64,000 nt of DNA from Flavobacterium tructae (lineage in GTDB: Bacteria; Bacteroidota; Bacteroidia; Flavobacteriales; Flavobacteriaceae): the NCBI RefSeq assembly GCF_002217475.1, contig NZ_MUHH01000036.1, positions 40,081 to 104,080 of the forward strand, in the 5' to 3' direction. Below the pieces are notes generated by a model, which ran no database searches, was not told the DNA's origin, and saw only the letters and a list, made by a program, of their open reading frames with translations. Below are positions 1 through 8,661 of this stretch, in pieces (positions within the stretch are counted from its first letter, which is position 1; the number at the start of each line of letters is the position of its first letter). Made by a program: the position numbers and the translations under genes.

Positions 1-631
1 AAACAAAATTATTTCCTCGTCCGCTTACAATAACCGGGCAACTGGCATGTGCTTTTACAAACTCAATTAACTTTTCTCCTCCTCTGGGAACAATTAAATC
101 TACTTTTTGAGTTGGTTTTTCTAAAAAGGCCTGAGTTTCTGTGCGATTATAATTCAAATACTCCACCCAGTCCTTTGAAACTCCGTTTTTCTCTAAAGCC
201 TGATGCCACAAATCCACAATTTTCAAATTCGATTTTAAAGCTTCTTTTCCACCTTTCAATAAAATCTTATTTCCGGATTTAAAAGCTATTCCACCCGCTT
301 CAATCGTAACATCCGGGCGGGATTCGTAAATGATTAAGATCGTCCCGAAAGCGGCCGTTTTGTTAATCACTTTTATGCCATTATCATGAACAAAATGAAA
401 ACGCTCTACTCCAACCGGATCTTCTTGCGAAGCTAGTTGATTGAGAGATAAAATCATCTCGTCGACTTTTTTATCATCTACTTTCAGGCGTTCTTCCATC
501 GCTAAATCTGAGCCGTCGTAATCGGCAAGATCTTCCTGATTGGTTAAGATAATCTGGTTCCGCTCCTGCTCGACCAGCTGCGCCATAGCACGCAAAACCA
601 GATTACGTTTTTCAATTGATAATGGGTTCAT
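1..631 (-). CDS. proA: Glutamate-5-semialdehyde dehydrogenase (gamma-glutamyl phosphate reductase), N-terminal part
   Basis: This enzyme reduces gamma-glutamyl phosphate to glutamate-5-semialdehyde with NADPH, the second step of proline synthesis, in the cytosol. Only the first 210 codons are inside the window; the gene runs off the left edge, so roughly half of the usual 400-or-so residues is missing through truncation by the window, not mutation. The start is the ATG at 629-631 (MNPLSIEKRN). Family marks are visible: YESRPDVTIEAGG near residue 103, GNKILLKGGKEAL just after it, and the IVPRGGEKLIEF block near residue 185. It lies 86 bp downstream of argD on the same strand, which suggests that arginine and proline genes share one operon, as glutamate is the common precursor. 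Confidence 0.95.
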   Translation of the reverse strand, partial: MNPLSIEKRNLVLRAMAQLVEQERNQIILTNQEDLADYDGSDLAMEERLKVDDKKVDEMILSLNQLASQEDPVGVERFHFVHDNGIKVINKTAAFGTILIIYESRPDVTIEAGGIAFKSGNKILLKGGKEALKSNLKIVDLWHQALEKNGVSKDWVEYLNYNRTETQAFLEKPTQKVDLIVPRGGEKLIEFVKAHASCPVIVSGRGNNFV

Positions 632-638
632 TTTTTTG

Positions 639-686
639 GTTTAATTGGTTAGCCGTTAATTCGTTTAATCGTTTAACCAATTAAAC
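639..686. repeat. Short intergenic inverted repeat between argD and proA
   Basis: Two 12-nt arms, GTTTAATTGGTT at 639-650 and AACCAATTAAAC at 675-686, are exact reverse complements. Inside and overlapping them are further TTCGTTTAAT / ATTAAACGAA pairings. There is no U-run, so this is more like one of the palindromic spacer elements of Flavobacterium genomes than a terminator. Confidence 0.5.
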
Positions 687-717
687 GAATCAACAGTATT
701 ATGTATATGGGTAAACT

Positions 718-1857
718 TTAATTTTTAAGTTCTTCCAAACTTTCTTTTAAAGCTGCAATGAAAGTATCAATATCTGATTTCTTTACTGTTAATGGAGGAA
801 GAATTCTTAACAGATTTTTATTGTTGGCACTTCCGGTGAAAATATGTTTTTCGATGATTAGTTTTTTCCTTAAAGCTGCTACATCAAAATCAAACTCTAC
901 TCCAAGCATCAAACCTTTTCCTTTTACTTTTTTAATTCCTTCAACTTCTTTAATTTTTTCTAAGAAATAAGCCGAAACTTCGTTTACATTCTTCTGTAGA
1001 TCCAATTTTTCAATTACATCCAGCACTGCAATTCCGGCAGCACATGATAAATGACTACCTCCAAAAGTGGTTCCCAACAATCCGAAACTTGCTTCAAATT
1101 TTGGAGAGATTAAAATAGCTCCAACCGGAAAACCATTCCCCATTCCTTTGGCAACAGAAATAATATCAGCGTTGATTCCGTGATGTTGAAAGGCAAAGAA
1201 TTTTCCGCTTCTTCCATATCCTGACTGTACTTCGTCTAAAATCAAAACCACATCGTACTTTTTACAGGCTTTTTCCAGGGCCTGAAAAAATTCAGTTGTT
1301 CCCTCGTCTAAACCTCCAACTCCCTGAATTCCTTCAATAATTACTGCTGTAACATCACCTTTTGCAAGTTCTTCTTCAACTAATTCGATTTGATTTAAGG
1401 GTAAAAAAGTAACTTCCTGTTGCGCATTTATTGGCGCAACAATTTTTTTATTATCGGTAACAGCAACTGCTGCAGAGGTTCTTCCGTGAAAAGAATTATC
1501 AAAAGCTACCACTCTTGATTTTCCGTTATGAAAAGAGGCTAATTTCAAAGCATTTTCGTTTGCTTCAGCACCTGAACTGCATAAAAACAATTCATAATCT
1601 TCTAATCCGGAAAGCTTTCCTAATTTCTGCGCCAATTCTACCTGTAACGGATTCTGAATCGCGTTAGAATAAAATCCTAAGTGATCTAATTGATCTTTTA
1701 ATTTAGCTACATAATCCGGTTGTGTATGGCCAATCGAAATTACGCCATGTCCGCTGTATAAATCTAAGTATTCTACTCCTTTGTCATCTACAATTGTACA
1801 ATCTATAGCTTTAACCGGAGTGATGTCGTATAATGGATAAACGTTGAATAAGTTCAT
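718..1857 (-). CDS. argD: Acetylornithine aminotransferase (class III PLP aminotransferase)
   Basis: It transfers an amino group from glutamate to N-acetyl- (or N-succinyl-) glutamate semialdehyde in arginine synthesis, in the cytosol. The protein is 379 residues, normal for ArgD. Visible motifs: CSSGAEANENALKLA near residue 93 (phosphate binding), SFHGRTSAA near 122, LILDEVQSGYGRSG with the PLP-binding Asp at about 208, and SVAKGMGNGFPVGA with the Schiff-base Lys at about 237. The C-terminal half closes with LLRILPPLTV. It follows argC by 144 bp, a gap that holds a palindromic repeat, and precedes proA. Whether the acyl group is acetyl or succinyl cannot be told from this gene; Bacteroides uses succinyl intermediates. 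Confidence 0.93.
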   Translation of the reverse strand: MNLFNVYPLYDITPVKAIDCTIVDDKGVEYLDLYSGHGVISIGHTQPDYVAKLKDQLDHLGFYSNAIQNPLQVELAQKLGKLSGLEDYELFLCSSGAEANENALKLASFHNGKSRVVAFDNSFHGRTSAAVAVTDNKKIVAPINAQQEVTFLPLNQIELVEEELAKGDVTAVIIEGIQGVGGLDEGTTEFFQALEKACKKYDVVLILDEVQSGYGRSGKFFAFQHHGINADIISVAKGMGNGFPVGAILISPKFEASFGLLGTTFGGSHLSCAAGIAVLDVIEKLDLQKNVNEVSAYFLEKIKEVEGIKKVKGKGLMLGVEFDFDVAALRKKLIIEKHIFTGSANNKNLLRILPPLTVKKSDIDTFIAALKESLEELKN

Positions 1858-1879
1858 TTTTTTTGTTTATTTTGTTTCA

Positions 1880-1993
1880 TGTTTCATGTTTCAGGTTGCT
1901 CGCTAAACGTTAAACCTGGAACTTCAACCTGAACTTGATTTGAGTTTCAAATCTCAAGTTACGTATAGAACGTGAAACCTGAAACTTGAAACA
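1880..1993. repeat. Palindromic intergenic element between argC and argD
   Basis: TGTTTCATGTTTCAGGTT at 1880-1897 and AACCTGAAACTTGAAACA at 1976-1993 pair over 17 of 18 positions. The enclosed 78 bp hold more partial copies (AACCTGGAACTT, AACCTGAACTTG, TTTGAAACTCAAA on the complement), so the whole segment is a nested palindrome built from a GTTTCA/TGAAAC word. It could be a non-autonomous repeat or an RNA-processing site inside the operon. No coding potential was seen. Confidence 0.6.
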
Positions 1994-2001
1994 AATTTTT
2001 C

Positions 2002-2979
2002 CTAAAATCCGCTTGGTTTCAATTTTAAACCGGTGGTTTCTTCTAATCCGAACATTAAATTCATGTTTTGAATGGCTTGTCCCGAAGCACCTTTGGTTAA
2101 ATTATCAATAATTGAGGTGATCAGAATCCGGTTTCCTTTTTTCATTAAACTAATGATACATTTGTTAGTTTGAACGACTTGTTTCATATTGATGTTTGTC
2201 GTTGTTATGGTAACAAAAGGCTCATTTTTATAGAATTCTTCGTATCTGGTCACTGTTTGTTCCAGACTCTCGTCAGAAATTGTATATAAGGTGGCAAAAA
2301 TTCCTCTTGGAAAATCTCCTCTGTTTGGAATAAAAAGTAATTCACTTTCAAAATCATCTTGTAACTGAACCAAACTTTCTCCAATTTCTCCCAAATGCTG
2401 GTGTTCAAAAGCTTTGTAATGTGACATATTGTTGTTTCTCCAGCTAAAATGGGACGTTTCTGAAAGTCCTACTCCGGCTCCGGTACTTCCGGTTGTTGCA
2501 TTAATATGTACATCATTAAGCAATAAATCACTGTTTGCCAAAGGCAGTAAAGCCAATTGGATCGCTGTGGCAAAACAACCCGGATTTGCAATATAATTTG
2601 CCTTTTTGATCGCTGATTTATTCAATTCCGGAAGACCATAAACAAAATCTTTTCCTTCAAAATGGGCATCTTTGTTCAATCTGAAATCATTTCCTAGGTC
2701 GATGATTTTCGTGTGGCTTGCAAACTGATTCTCTTTCAAAAACGAAATAGATTTTCCGTGACCAAGACATAAAAACACCACGTTTACATTCGGATTAACC
2801 ACATCTGTAAAGTTCATTTCGATATCTCCCATCAAATCCTGATGTGCCACAGAAAGCGGTTTTCCCGAATTGGTTGTACTGTAAACAAAATCAATGTTTA
2901 CTTTGGGATGATTCATTAAGATTCTGATGAGCTCTCCGGCTGTATAGCCTGAGCCACCAATTATTCCGATATTAATCAT
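2002..2979 (-). CDS. argC: N-acetyl-gamma-glutamyl-phosphate reductase
   Basis: It reduces N-acyl-glutamyl phosphate to the semialdehyde with NADPH in arginine synthesis. The 325-residue length fits the family. The N-terminal Rossmann motif GIIGGSGYTAGELIR (residues 5-19) binds NADP, and the active-site cysteine lies in IANPGCFATA at about residue 135. The ATSGS-type loop reads NATTGSTGAGVGL near 160. Its ATG overlaps the last 8 bp of argG, a typical translational coupling, so the two are in one transcript. Confidence 0.96.
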   Translation of the reverse strand: MINIGIIGGSGYTAGELIRILMNHPKVNIDFVYSTTNSGKPLSVAHQDLMGDIEMNFTDVVNPNVNVVFLCLGHGKSISFLKENQFASHTKIIDLGNDFRLNKDAHFEGKDFVYGLPELNKSAIKKANYIANPGCFATAIQLALLPLANSDLLLNDVHINATTGSTGAGVGLSETSHFSWRNNNMSHYKAFEHQHLGEIGESLVQLQDDFESELLFIPNRGDFPRGIFATLYTISDESLEQTVTRYEEFYKNEPFVTITTTNINMKQVVQTNKCIISLMKKGNRILITSIIDNLTKGASGQAIQNMNLMFGLEETTGLKLKPSGF

Positions 2980-4165
2980 GATCTAAATGGTTTACAGATG
3001 AAAATATGTTTTGAGCATTACCTAAAATCTTAATAAATCCTTTTGCATCGTCAGATGTCCACGCATTATTCATTTCTCCATACTGACCAAAACCTGTATT
3101 CATTAAATCATTTTTAGATTCAATTCCGTCAAGTGAAAAATGATATGGTTTTAATGAAACTGTTACGATTCCATTCACTGTTTTCTGTGTGTCCTGCAAA
3201 AAGGTTTCGATATTACGCATTACCGGATCTAAAAACTGCCCTTCGTGAAATAACATTCCGTACCAGTTTCCTAATTGTTCTTTCCAGTATTGCTGCCATT
3301 TACCAAGTGTATGTTTCTCCAATAAATGGTGAGCTTTGATGATAATTAAAGGTGCGGCAGCTTCAAAACCAACTCTTCCTTTAATTCCGATAATGGTATC
3401 ACCTACGTGAATATCTCTCCCGATAGCATACGCATTTGCCAGCTTTTCAAGTTTGACAATATTTTTTTCAGGAACATCTTTTTTACCGTTTAAGGCTACT
3501 AATTCTCCCTGCTCAAAATGCAAAGTCACTTTTTCTTCTCCTTCTTTTTGCAATTGCGAAGGATAAGCTTCACTTGGCAAAGGCTCACTTGATGTTAAGG
3601 TTTCTTTACCTCCAACACTTGTTCCCCAAAGTCCTTTGTTAATTGAATATTGTGCTTTCTCCCAAGAATAATGCACTCCATTTTTAGATAAATAATCTAC
3701 TTCTTCTTGTCTTGAAAGTTTTAAATCTCTAATTGGAGTAATGATTTCAATTTCAGGAGCAATAGTCTGGAAAATCAAATCGAAACGGATTTGATCATTT
3801 CCTGCACCTGTACTTCCATGTGCAATGGCACTTGCTCCAACTTTTTTAGCATATTTGATTGCTTCAATTGCCTGAAAAACACGTTCAGCGCTCACAGATA
3901 AAGGATAGGTGTTGTTTTTTAACACATTTCCGAAAATCAAATATTTTATAGCTTTGTCATAATATTTGTCTACAATTGTTAGGTTTGCATGTTGTGCACT
4001 TCCTAACTCATACGCTCTCTTTTCGATAGCTGACAATTCTTCTTCATCAAATCCTCCTGTATCTACCAGAACCGTATGAACTTCGTATCCTTTTTCATTT
4101 TTTAAATATTTCAAACAATACGAGGTATCTAATCCTCCACTATAAGCTAATACAACTTTTTTCAT
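2972..4165 (-). CDS. argG: Argininosuccinate synthase
   Basis: It condenses citrulline and aspartate with ATP to argininosuccinate. The 397-residue protein begins with the PP-loop VVLAYSGGLDTSYC (residues 4-17) that binds ATP, followed by the family blocks AHGSTGAGNDQIRFD near residue 116 and the C-terminal SVGGKETLTSSEP region. It is the second gene of the operon, 66 bp after the GNAT gene, and overlaps argC by 8 bp. In many bacteria argG sits near argH; here it is grouped with argC and argD, an arrangement I recall for Bacteroidota. Confidence 0.96.
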   Translation of the reverse strand: MKKVVLAYSGGLDTSYCLKYLKNEKGYEVHTVLVDTGGFDEEELSAIEKRAYELGSAQHANLTIVDKYYDKAIKYLIFGNVLKNNTYPLSVSAERVFQAIEAIKYAKKVGASAIAHGSTGAGNDQIRFDLIFQTIAPEIEIITPIRDLKLSRQEEVDYLSKNGVHYSWEKAQYSINKGLWGTSVGGKETLTSSEPLPSEAYPSQLQKEGEEKVTLHFEQGELVALNGKKDVPEKNIVKLEKLANAYAIGRDIHVGDTIIGIKGRVGFEAAAPLIIIKAHHLLEKHTLGKWQQYWKEQLGNWYGMLFHEGQFLDPVMRNIETFLQDTQKTVNGIVTVSLKPYHFSLDGIESKNDLMNTGFGQYGEMNNAWTSDDAKGFIKILGNAQNIFSSVNHLDHD

Positions 4166-4231
4166 TTTTTATAATTTAGGCCAATACTTTCGTATTTAGC
4201 AAGTTTGAGATTCTAATTTTTAGTTTAATTT

Positions 4232-4873
4232 TTAAGATAAGAACCCGAAAAACAATGTTTTATTCAGGAACAAAGCTTGTTTGATTTTTTTCAATCTGCT
4301 TAAAACGGCTACGTTAAATGGGTGTTTTGGCGGATCTTTTTGTTTGTCTTTCGGATCATGCAACATCCCTGTACAAAGACACATTTTGTTTTCTTTACTT
4401 TTTAAAATTTCGTAATTCGTGCAGGTTTTACAGCCAGCCCAAAAACTTGGATCGGTAGTCAGTTCAGAAAAAGGTACAGGTTTATATCCTAAGTCAGAAT
4501 TTATTTTCATAACCGCCAAACCTGTTGTAATTCCAAATATCTTGGCATCAGGATATCTTTCAAGAGAGTAATCGAAAACTTTTGATTTGATTTTTTTGGC
4601 TAAGCCTAAACTTCTGTAATCCGGATGCACAATTAAGCCGGAATGAGCAACAAACTTTCCGTGCTCCCAACTTTCGATGTAACAAAAACCTGCAAATTTT
4701 CCGTCTGCCAAAGCAATCATCGCATCACCATTTGACATTTTTTTCTGAATGTATTCAGGAGTTCTTTTAGCAATCCCGGTGCCTCTTAATAAGGCTGATG
4801 ATTCTATTGTATCGCAAATTTCCTGTGCGAATTTGAAGTGTTCTTCCTGAGTAACAACAATAGAGATTTTCAT
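4232..4873 (-). CDS. GNAT acyltransferase heading the arginine operon, candidate N-acylglutamate synthase
   Basis: A 213-residue GNAT protein and the first gene of the arg cluster. The acetyl-CoA loop is visible as VHPDYRSLGLAKKIK (residues 82-96). The chain continues past the GNAT fold with a cysteine cluster, CKTC at 148-151 and CLC at 165-167, followed by a basic tail; four cysteines in this spacing could bind a metal, which is unusual for a GNAT enzyme. Because the operon otherwise lacks a recognisable argA in view, this protein may perform the first committed step, acylation of glutamate, but substrate and acyl donor are inferred from position only. A second role such as protein or small-molecule acetylation cannot be excluded. 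Confidence 0.7.
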   Translation of the reverse strand: MKISIVVTQEEHFKFAQEICDTIESSALLRGTGIAKRTPEYIQKKMSNGDAMIALADGKFAGFCYIESWEHGKFVAHSGLIVHPDYRSLGLAKKIKSKVFDYSLERYPDAKIFGITTGLAVMKINSDLGYKPVPFSELTTDPSFWAGCKTCTNYEILKSKENKMCLCTGMLHDPKDKQKDPPKHPFNVAVLSRLKKIKQALFLNKTLFFGFLS

Positions 4874-5029
4874 TTCAATAGTTGAAGTTAGAGTTAAAAA
4901 TTAAAACGTATTGTTTAGTTTGAAATCCTGAATTCAATCCAATAAAAATAAGCAAAATAGAAGTAACATTCTCAAAATCAAAAACTTGATTAAGAAAATT
5001 TAAAAAATAATATATACTTTTAGGATATG

Positions 5030-5046
5030 TTTGTCCAATGGACAAA
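5030..5046. promoter_or_regulatory. Perfect inverted repeat in the arg leader
   Basis: TTTGTCC-aat-GGACAAA is a perfect 7-bp inverted repeat with a 3-nt loop, about 155 nt before the GNAT start. The same arms, shortened to TTTGTC / GACAAA, recur at 5152-5166 inside the upstream leader ORF. It may be an operator for a dimeric protein or, in RNA, a partner for the upstream copy. Confidence 0.4.
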
Positions 5047-5103
5047 TGATGTGATTTCAAAATGAAAAATGAATATAAATAAATACGCGGCGAAAAACTC
5101 TGT

Positions 5104-5166
5104 GGATACTATAGAGATAGTGTCCGTACTTCGGGAGAAGTTACAGCTGAGTTTGTCCGTGACAAA
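5104..5166 (-). promoter_or_regulatory. Three consecutive hairpins in the arg operon leader, possible attenuator
   Basis: On the transcript three stems follow one another: H1 5152-5166 (TTTGTC, 3-nt loop, GACAAA), H2 5126-5144 (7 bp with one bulge, 4-nt loop), and H3 5104-5125 (8 of 9 pairs, 4-nt loop). H3 is followed six nt later by five U residues (5093-5097), a weak terminator-like arrangement. All three lie within a 28-codon ORF. Seen directly: the pairings. Inferred: control of arg gene transcription through this leader. Confidence 0.45.
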
Positions 5167-5195
5167 GAAGTTATATGTAAACTTATTTTATTCAT
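5109..5195 (-). CDS. Possible 28-residue leader peptide of the arginine operon
   Basis: An ATG at 5193-5195 opens 28 codons (starting MNKISLHITS, ending EVRTLSL) closed by TAG at 5109-5111. It begins only six nt after a strong -7 promoter element, so its mRNA would be almost leaderless. It contains two Arg codons (both CGG), six Ser and four Thr codons; there is no run of Arg codons as in classical attenuators. Three hairpins overlap it. It could be a real leader peptide or chance coding within a structured RNA. Confidence 0.4.
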   Translation of the reverse strand: MNKISLHITSLSRTNSAVTSPEVRTLSL

Positions 5196-5201
5196 CGACT
5201 G

Positions 5202-5230
5202 CAAAAGTACACTATTTTTTTATTTACAAA
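5202..5230 (-). promoter_or_regulatory. Promoter of the arginine operon
   Basis: On the minus strand TTTG (5230-5227), a 17-nt spacer and TACTTTTG (5209-5202) match the Bacteroidota primary sigma consensus (-33 TTTG, -7 TAnnTTTG) without mismatch. The start of transcription should fall just before the leader ATG at 5195, giving a leader of about 320 nt before the GNAT gene. Confidence 0.75.
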
Positions 5231-5288
5231 ACAAAAAAATAAAATTCTAACATTTTTTTTACAGAATGTTAATATTGGTCCATAAAAA

Positions 5289-5316
5289 ACCCGATAGTTC
5301 AAAATAACTATCGGGT
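5289..5316 (-). terminator. Rho-independent terminator after the M1 peptidase gene
   Basis: ACCCGATAGTT and AACTATCGGGT form an 11-bp stem with a 6-nt loop; on the minus strand it is followed by a T-run (the A-run at 5284-5289). It lies 25 bp beyond the stop of the peptidase gene and separates it from the arg leader. Confidence 0.85.
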
Positions 5317-5341
5317 TCTTAAGTATTTACTTTTTTATCTT

Positions 5342-7612
5342 TTAATTTTTAGTAAACGGTATTGCATTACCGTTGCTCAAAATAATCATATCAAAACCTG
5401 TTTTAGCCTCATTAAATTTGAACTTTAGTCCGGCTTCAGCTGATTGAAAGACATCTTTTTCATTTTCTACCGCCTTAACTGTAAACTTCGGATAATTTGT
5501 TATCAGAACATTCAATACATTATTCTTTTCTGTAAAATCAATTTTCAAAGGAGCTTTTGAAGTCGAATATGTTCCTAAATAACCATCTAAAACTACATCT
5601 TTTTCTATTTTACCGTTACTGGCTGTCCAAACATTATTAGCTTGATTATTGTCTGGAAAAACATTATCCGGATCAAGCGTGATACTTTCTATTTCTTCAG
5701 TAGAATTGTGTTTAAATGTCCAAACATTGTTACGTTGCCATACTTCAACAGGCAATTTAACTCTTGTCACTTTCCCACTTTTTGTTTTCACATCTAAAAT
5801 AACCGGCATAGGCATTTTATCAAAATTTTCAACTGTGATTGCAACTCCTTTTGACGGATCATTTTTTATGTACTTAATTGAATTGATCCCCTGATTAAAG
5901 CGCCAATTGTTTACAAACCAGCTTCTCCAGAACCAGCTTAAATCTTCACCTGCAACATTTTCCATTGATCGGAAGAAATCATCCGGCTGAGGATGTTTAT
6001 AAGCCCAACGCTCTATGTAAGTACGGAAAGCAAGATCAAAACGCTCTTTTCCTAAAATCTGCTCTCTTAAAATTACCAAACCTGAACTTGGCTTAAAATA
6101 ACACAGCATCCCAATATTAGCCTCTTTCATATTATCAGGAGAACTCATTATCGTTTCCAGATCCGGTCTTGTGAACGGCTCTGCTAATTTGTGCAAATTC
6201 GATGGCGCTTCTTTATATTCGCCTTTATTAAATTCCTCAGTGCTTAATGAATTAATAAAAGTATTAAATCCTTCATCCATCCAGGCGAATAATCTTTCGT
6301 TTGAACCTACAATCATAGGAAACCAGATATGCCCAAATTCATGATCGGTTACCCCCCATAAATCTTGTCCTTTTGACTCCCAGCTGCAAAAAACAATTCC
6401 CGGATATTCCATTCCGCCTTCGTTTCCTGCAACGTTTGTGGCTACTGGATAAGGATATTCGAACCATTTTTTAGAATAGTGCTCAATCGATGCTTTTACA
6501 TATTCAGTGGAACGTCCGTAAGCTTCATTTCCGCCACTTTCTACCGGATAAGCTGATAAAGCGAGTGCTTTTTTACCACTAGGCAGATTAATTTTGGCAC
6601 CGTCTAAAACAAAAGCTGCTGAAGAAGCCCATGAAAAATCACGAGCATTTTTTATTTGATAATGCCATGTTTTCTCTCCTGTTGTTTTTGAATTTGCCGT
6701 AGCAGCAACTTCTTCAGCAGAACGAATTGTTACGGTTTTGTCGCTCTGACCAGCTTCTTTATAGCGTTTAAGCTGTTCTGCCGGTAATACTTCTGCACCG
6801 TTTATCAATTCTCCTGATCCTACAACATAATGATTTGCAGGTACCGTTAACTTTACATCAAAATTTCCATATTCTAAATAAAACTCTGATGCCCCCAAGT
6901 AAGGGGCAGTATTCCATCCTTTTACGTCATCGTACACACACATACGCGGATACCATTGCGCAATCGTAAAAATTTTACCGTTTTTAGTTTCCAAAACTCC
7001 CATTCTGTCTGATCCTTCAAAAGGTGCAACGAACGAAAACTCAATTTTAATTTTTACAGCTCCTCCTTTTGATGCCAATATTTCCGGAAGAAATATCTGC
7101 ATTCTGGTATCTGTAACTATATATTTTGCTTCAATTTCAGTCTTTTTCTTTCCACCTGAAATTACTTTAACCGATTTAATTTTGTTTCCTCCGTCAAAAA
7201 CCTGTCCCTGAGCACCGTTACGACTTCCTGAAAGCGGCACCACCGCATTTCCTCTTGAATCATTTTTGAATAAATTCTGATCTAAATTCAACCATACAAA
7301 TGACATTTTTTCCGGACTATTATTGGTATAGGTAATTTCATCTGTACCGGTAATTTCATTCGTAATTCCGTTTAATTTTGCCGTAATCTGATAATCGGCT
7401 CTGTTTTGCCAATATTCAACTCCCGGCTGACCGTTTGCAGAGCGCGTTGGTGTTCCGTTTTTGGTATAGAAATTTGGTCCAAACGCATCGTGGTAATCGT
7501 AATTGTTAACAGGATTTACTACTGTTGCAGGAGGTGTTTGCTGTGCCCAGACAGAAGAAACTCCAACAAACAAAGCCATGGTTAATAAGGCTTTTGAGGA
7601 TTGTTTTTTCAT
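5342..7612 (-). CDS. Secreted M1-family zinc metallopeptidase (aminopeptidase N-like)
   Basis: A 756-residue exported peptidase. The start chosen is the ATG at 7610-7612 because it opens a clean signal peptide (MKKQSSKALLTMALF...SVWAQ); a start 24 bp upstream would only lengthen the n-region. The zinc site HEFGH is at about residues 424-428 with the third ligand Glu in WMDEGFNT at about 447. The exopeptidase motif, GAMEN in classical members, reads GGMEYP just upstream. The C-terminal part is not a full ERAP-like domain, so it belongs to the shorter M1 group that is common in Bacteroidota. It probably trims peptides in the periplasm or outside the cell. It is a single-gene unit, transcribed divergently from the epimerase-like gene. 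Confidence 0.9.
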   Translation of the reverse strand: MKKQSSKALLTMALFVGVSSVWAQQTPPATVVNPVNNYDYHDAFGPNFYTKNGTPTRSANGQPGVEYWQNRADYQITAKLNGITNEITGTDEITYTNNSPEKMSFVWLNLDQNLFKNDSRGNAVVPLSGSRNGAQGQVFDGGNKIKSVKVISGGKKKTEIEAKYIVTDTRMQIFLPEILASKGGAVKIKIEFSFVAPFEGSDRMGVLETKNGKIFTIAQWYPRMCVYDDVKGWNTAPYLGASEFYLEYGNFDVKLTVPANHYVVGSGELINGAEVLPAEQLKRYKEAGQSDKTVTIRSAEEVAATANSKTTGEKTWHYQIKNARDFSWASSAAFVLDGAKINLPSGKKALALSAYPVESGGNEAYGRSTEYVKASIEHYSKKWFEYPYPVATNVAGNEGGMEYPGIVFCSWESKGQDLWGVTDHEFGHIWFPMIVGSNERLFAWMDEGFNTFINSLSTEEFNKGEYKEAPSNLHKLAEPFTRPDLETIMSSPDNMKEANIGMLCYFKPSSGLVILREQILGKERFDLAFRTYIERWAYKHPQPDDFFRSMENVAGEDLSWFWRSWFVNNWRFNQGINSIKYIKNDPSKGVAITVENFDKMPMPVILDVKTKSGKVTRVKLPVEVWQRNNVWTFKHNSTEEIESITLDPDNVFPDNNQANNVWTASNGKIEKDVVLDGYLGTYSTSKAPLKIDFTEKNNVLNVLITNYPKFTVKAVENEKDVFQSAEAGLKFKFNEAKTGFDMIILSNGNAIPFTKN

Positions 7613-7786
7613 AATTTTTAGCTGTTTATGTAGCAAATTAATGAAAAAAAAAGCTATTTACAGAGAAATTATAAAACGTAAATTCAATTTTAGCAAAATT
7701 TTATGCAAAAAATATTTTAAGCCATTTTCCTAAAAAAATAAAATTTATAAAATATATTTACATCAGTATATCAGTAATCTTTTTCA

Positions 7787-8650
7787 ATGTCAAACACTTT
7801 GAACACAACTATCAACAATTCAGCTATAAGCGTCTCAATAAAACATTCCGGAGCAGAATTATTTTCATTAAAAGACAATCAAAATAAAGAATACATCTGG
7901 GAGGGCAATCCAGACTTTTGGGGTAAACATTCTCCGGTACTTTTTCCTATTGTAGGAACCCTTAAAAACAATACTTATACAATCGACGAAAAAGCATACC
8001 AGCTACCAAGACACGGTTTTGCACGTGATATGAACTTTGAATTGATCGAAAAGACTGAAAATACAGCAATCTTCTCTTTAAAATCAAATGCCGAAACATT
8101 AGAAAAATATCCTTTTGAATTTGAACTACAGCTTATTTACAGCGTTGAAAACACAACTTTGAATATTGAATATAAAGTAATCAATACAGGAAAAAGCAAA
8201 ATGCCATTTTCGATTGGAGCTCACCCTGCAATAGCTCTACCGGGAGATTTTAAAAATTATGCTTTCCAATTCGAAAAACAAGAAGTTTTAAAATATTATC
8301 TCTTAGAGAATGATTTGATTTCTAATCAAACAGAAACCTTGAAAAATGAAAATGGATTAATTCCGTTTGACTATCAATTATTCGAAAACGATGCATTAAT
8401 TTTTAAAACCCTGGAATCAAAATCGCTAATACTGCTTCAAAACTCCAAACCCTATGTCAAAGTAGATTTTGAAGATTTCCCTAGTTTAGGAATCTGGACA
8501 AAACCACAAGCTCCTTTTATTTGTATAGAACCCTGGCTTGGATACTCTGACACTGCTGAAAATTCGGGAAATTTATTCGAAAAAGAAGGAATTTTAGTTC
8601 TCGAAGCTAATCAAAACTTTAATTCAAAATTTAGTATCTCAATATTATAA
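7787..8650 (+). CDS. Aldose 1-epimerase family protein (LacX-like)
   Basis: A 287-residue cytosolic protein of the galactose mutarotase fold. Visible family marks are the N-terminal GAELFSLKD, the PVLFPIVGTLKNN block near residue 48, LPRHGFARDM near residue 72 with the His of the substrate pocket, IGAHPAIALPG near 143, and a C-terminal CIEPWLGYSD with the likely catalytic Glu near 249. Members convert between sugar anomers, but the LacX branch has no firmly assigned substrate. It is followed 11 bp later by a GNAT gene, so the two may be cotranscribed. Confidence 0.85.
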   Translation: MSNTLNTTINNSAISVSIKHSGAELFSLKDNQNKEYIWEGNPDFWGKHSPVLFPIVGTLKNNTYTIDEKAYQLPRHGFARDMNFELIEKTENTAIFSLKSNAETLEKYPFEFELQLIYSVENTTLNIEYKVINTGKSKMPFSIGAHPAIALPGDFKNYAFQFEKQEVLKYYLLENDLISNQTETLKNENGLIPFDYQLFENDALIFKTLESKSLILLQNSKPYVKVDFEDFPSLGIWTKPQAPFICIEPWLGYSDTAENSGNLFEKEGILVLEANQNFNSKFSISIL

Positions 8651-8661
8651 TCTACAAAAAA

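Noticed and set aside
4875..5060. Open stretch of 61 codons just before the GNAT start on the minus strand
   Set aside because: It starts with TTG, is very hydrophobic and AT-driven in composition and has no family resemblance; it lies inside the arg leader and is best taken as chance.
5060..5090. ARG-box-like TGAAT words before the arg genes
   Set aside because: Only half-sites are seen (TGAATATAAATAAATA), without the second ATTCA arm at the right distance.
5180..5195. Classical arginine attenuation by a run of Arg codons
   Set aside because: The leader ORF has just two Arg codons, not adjacent, so this mechanism is not supported.
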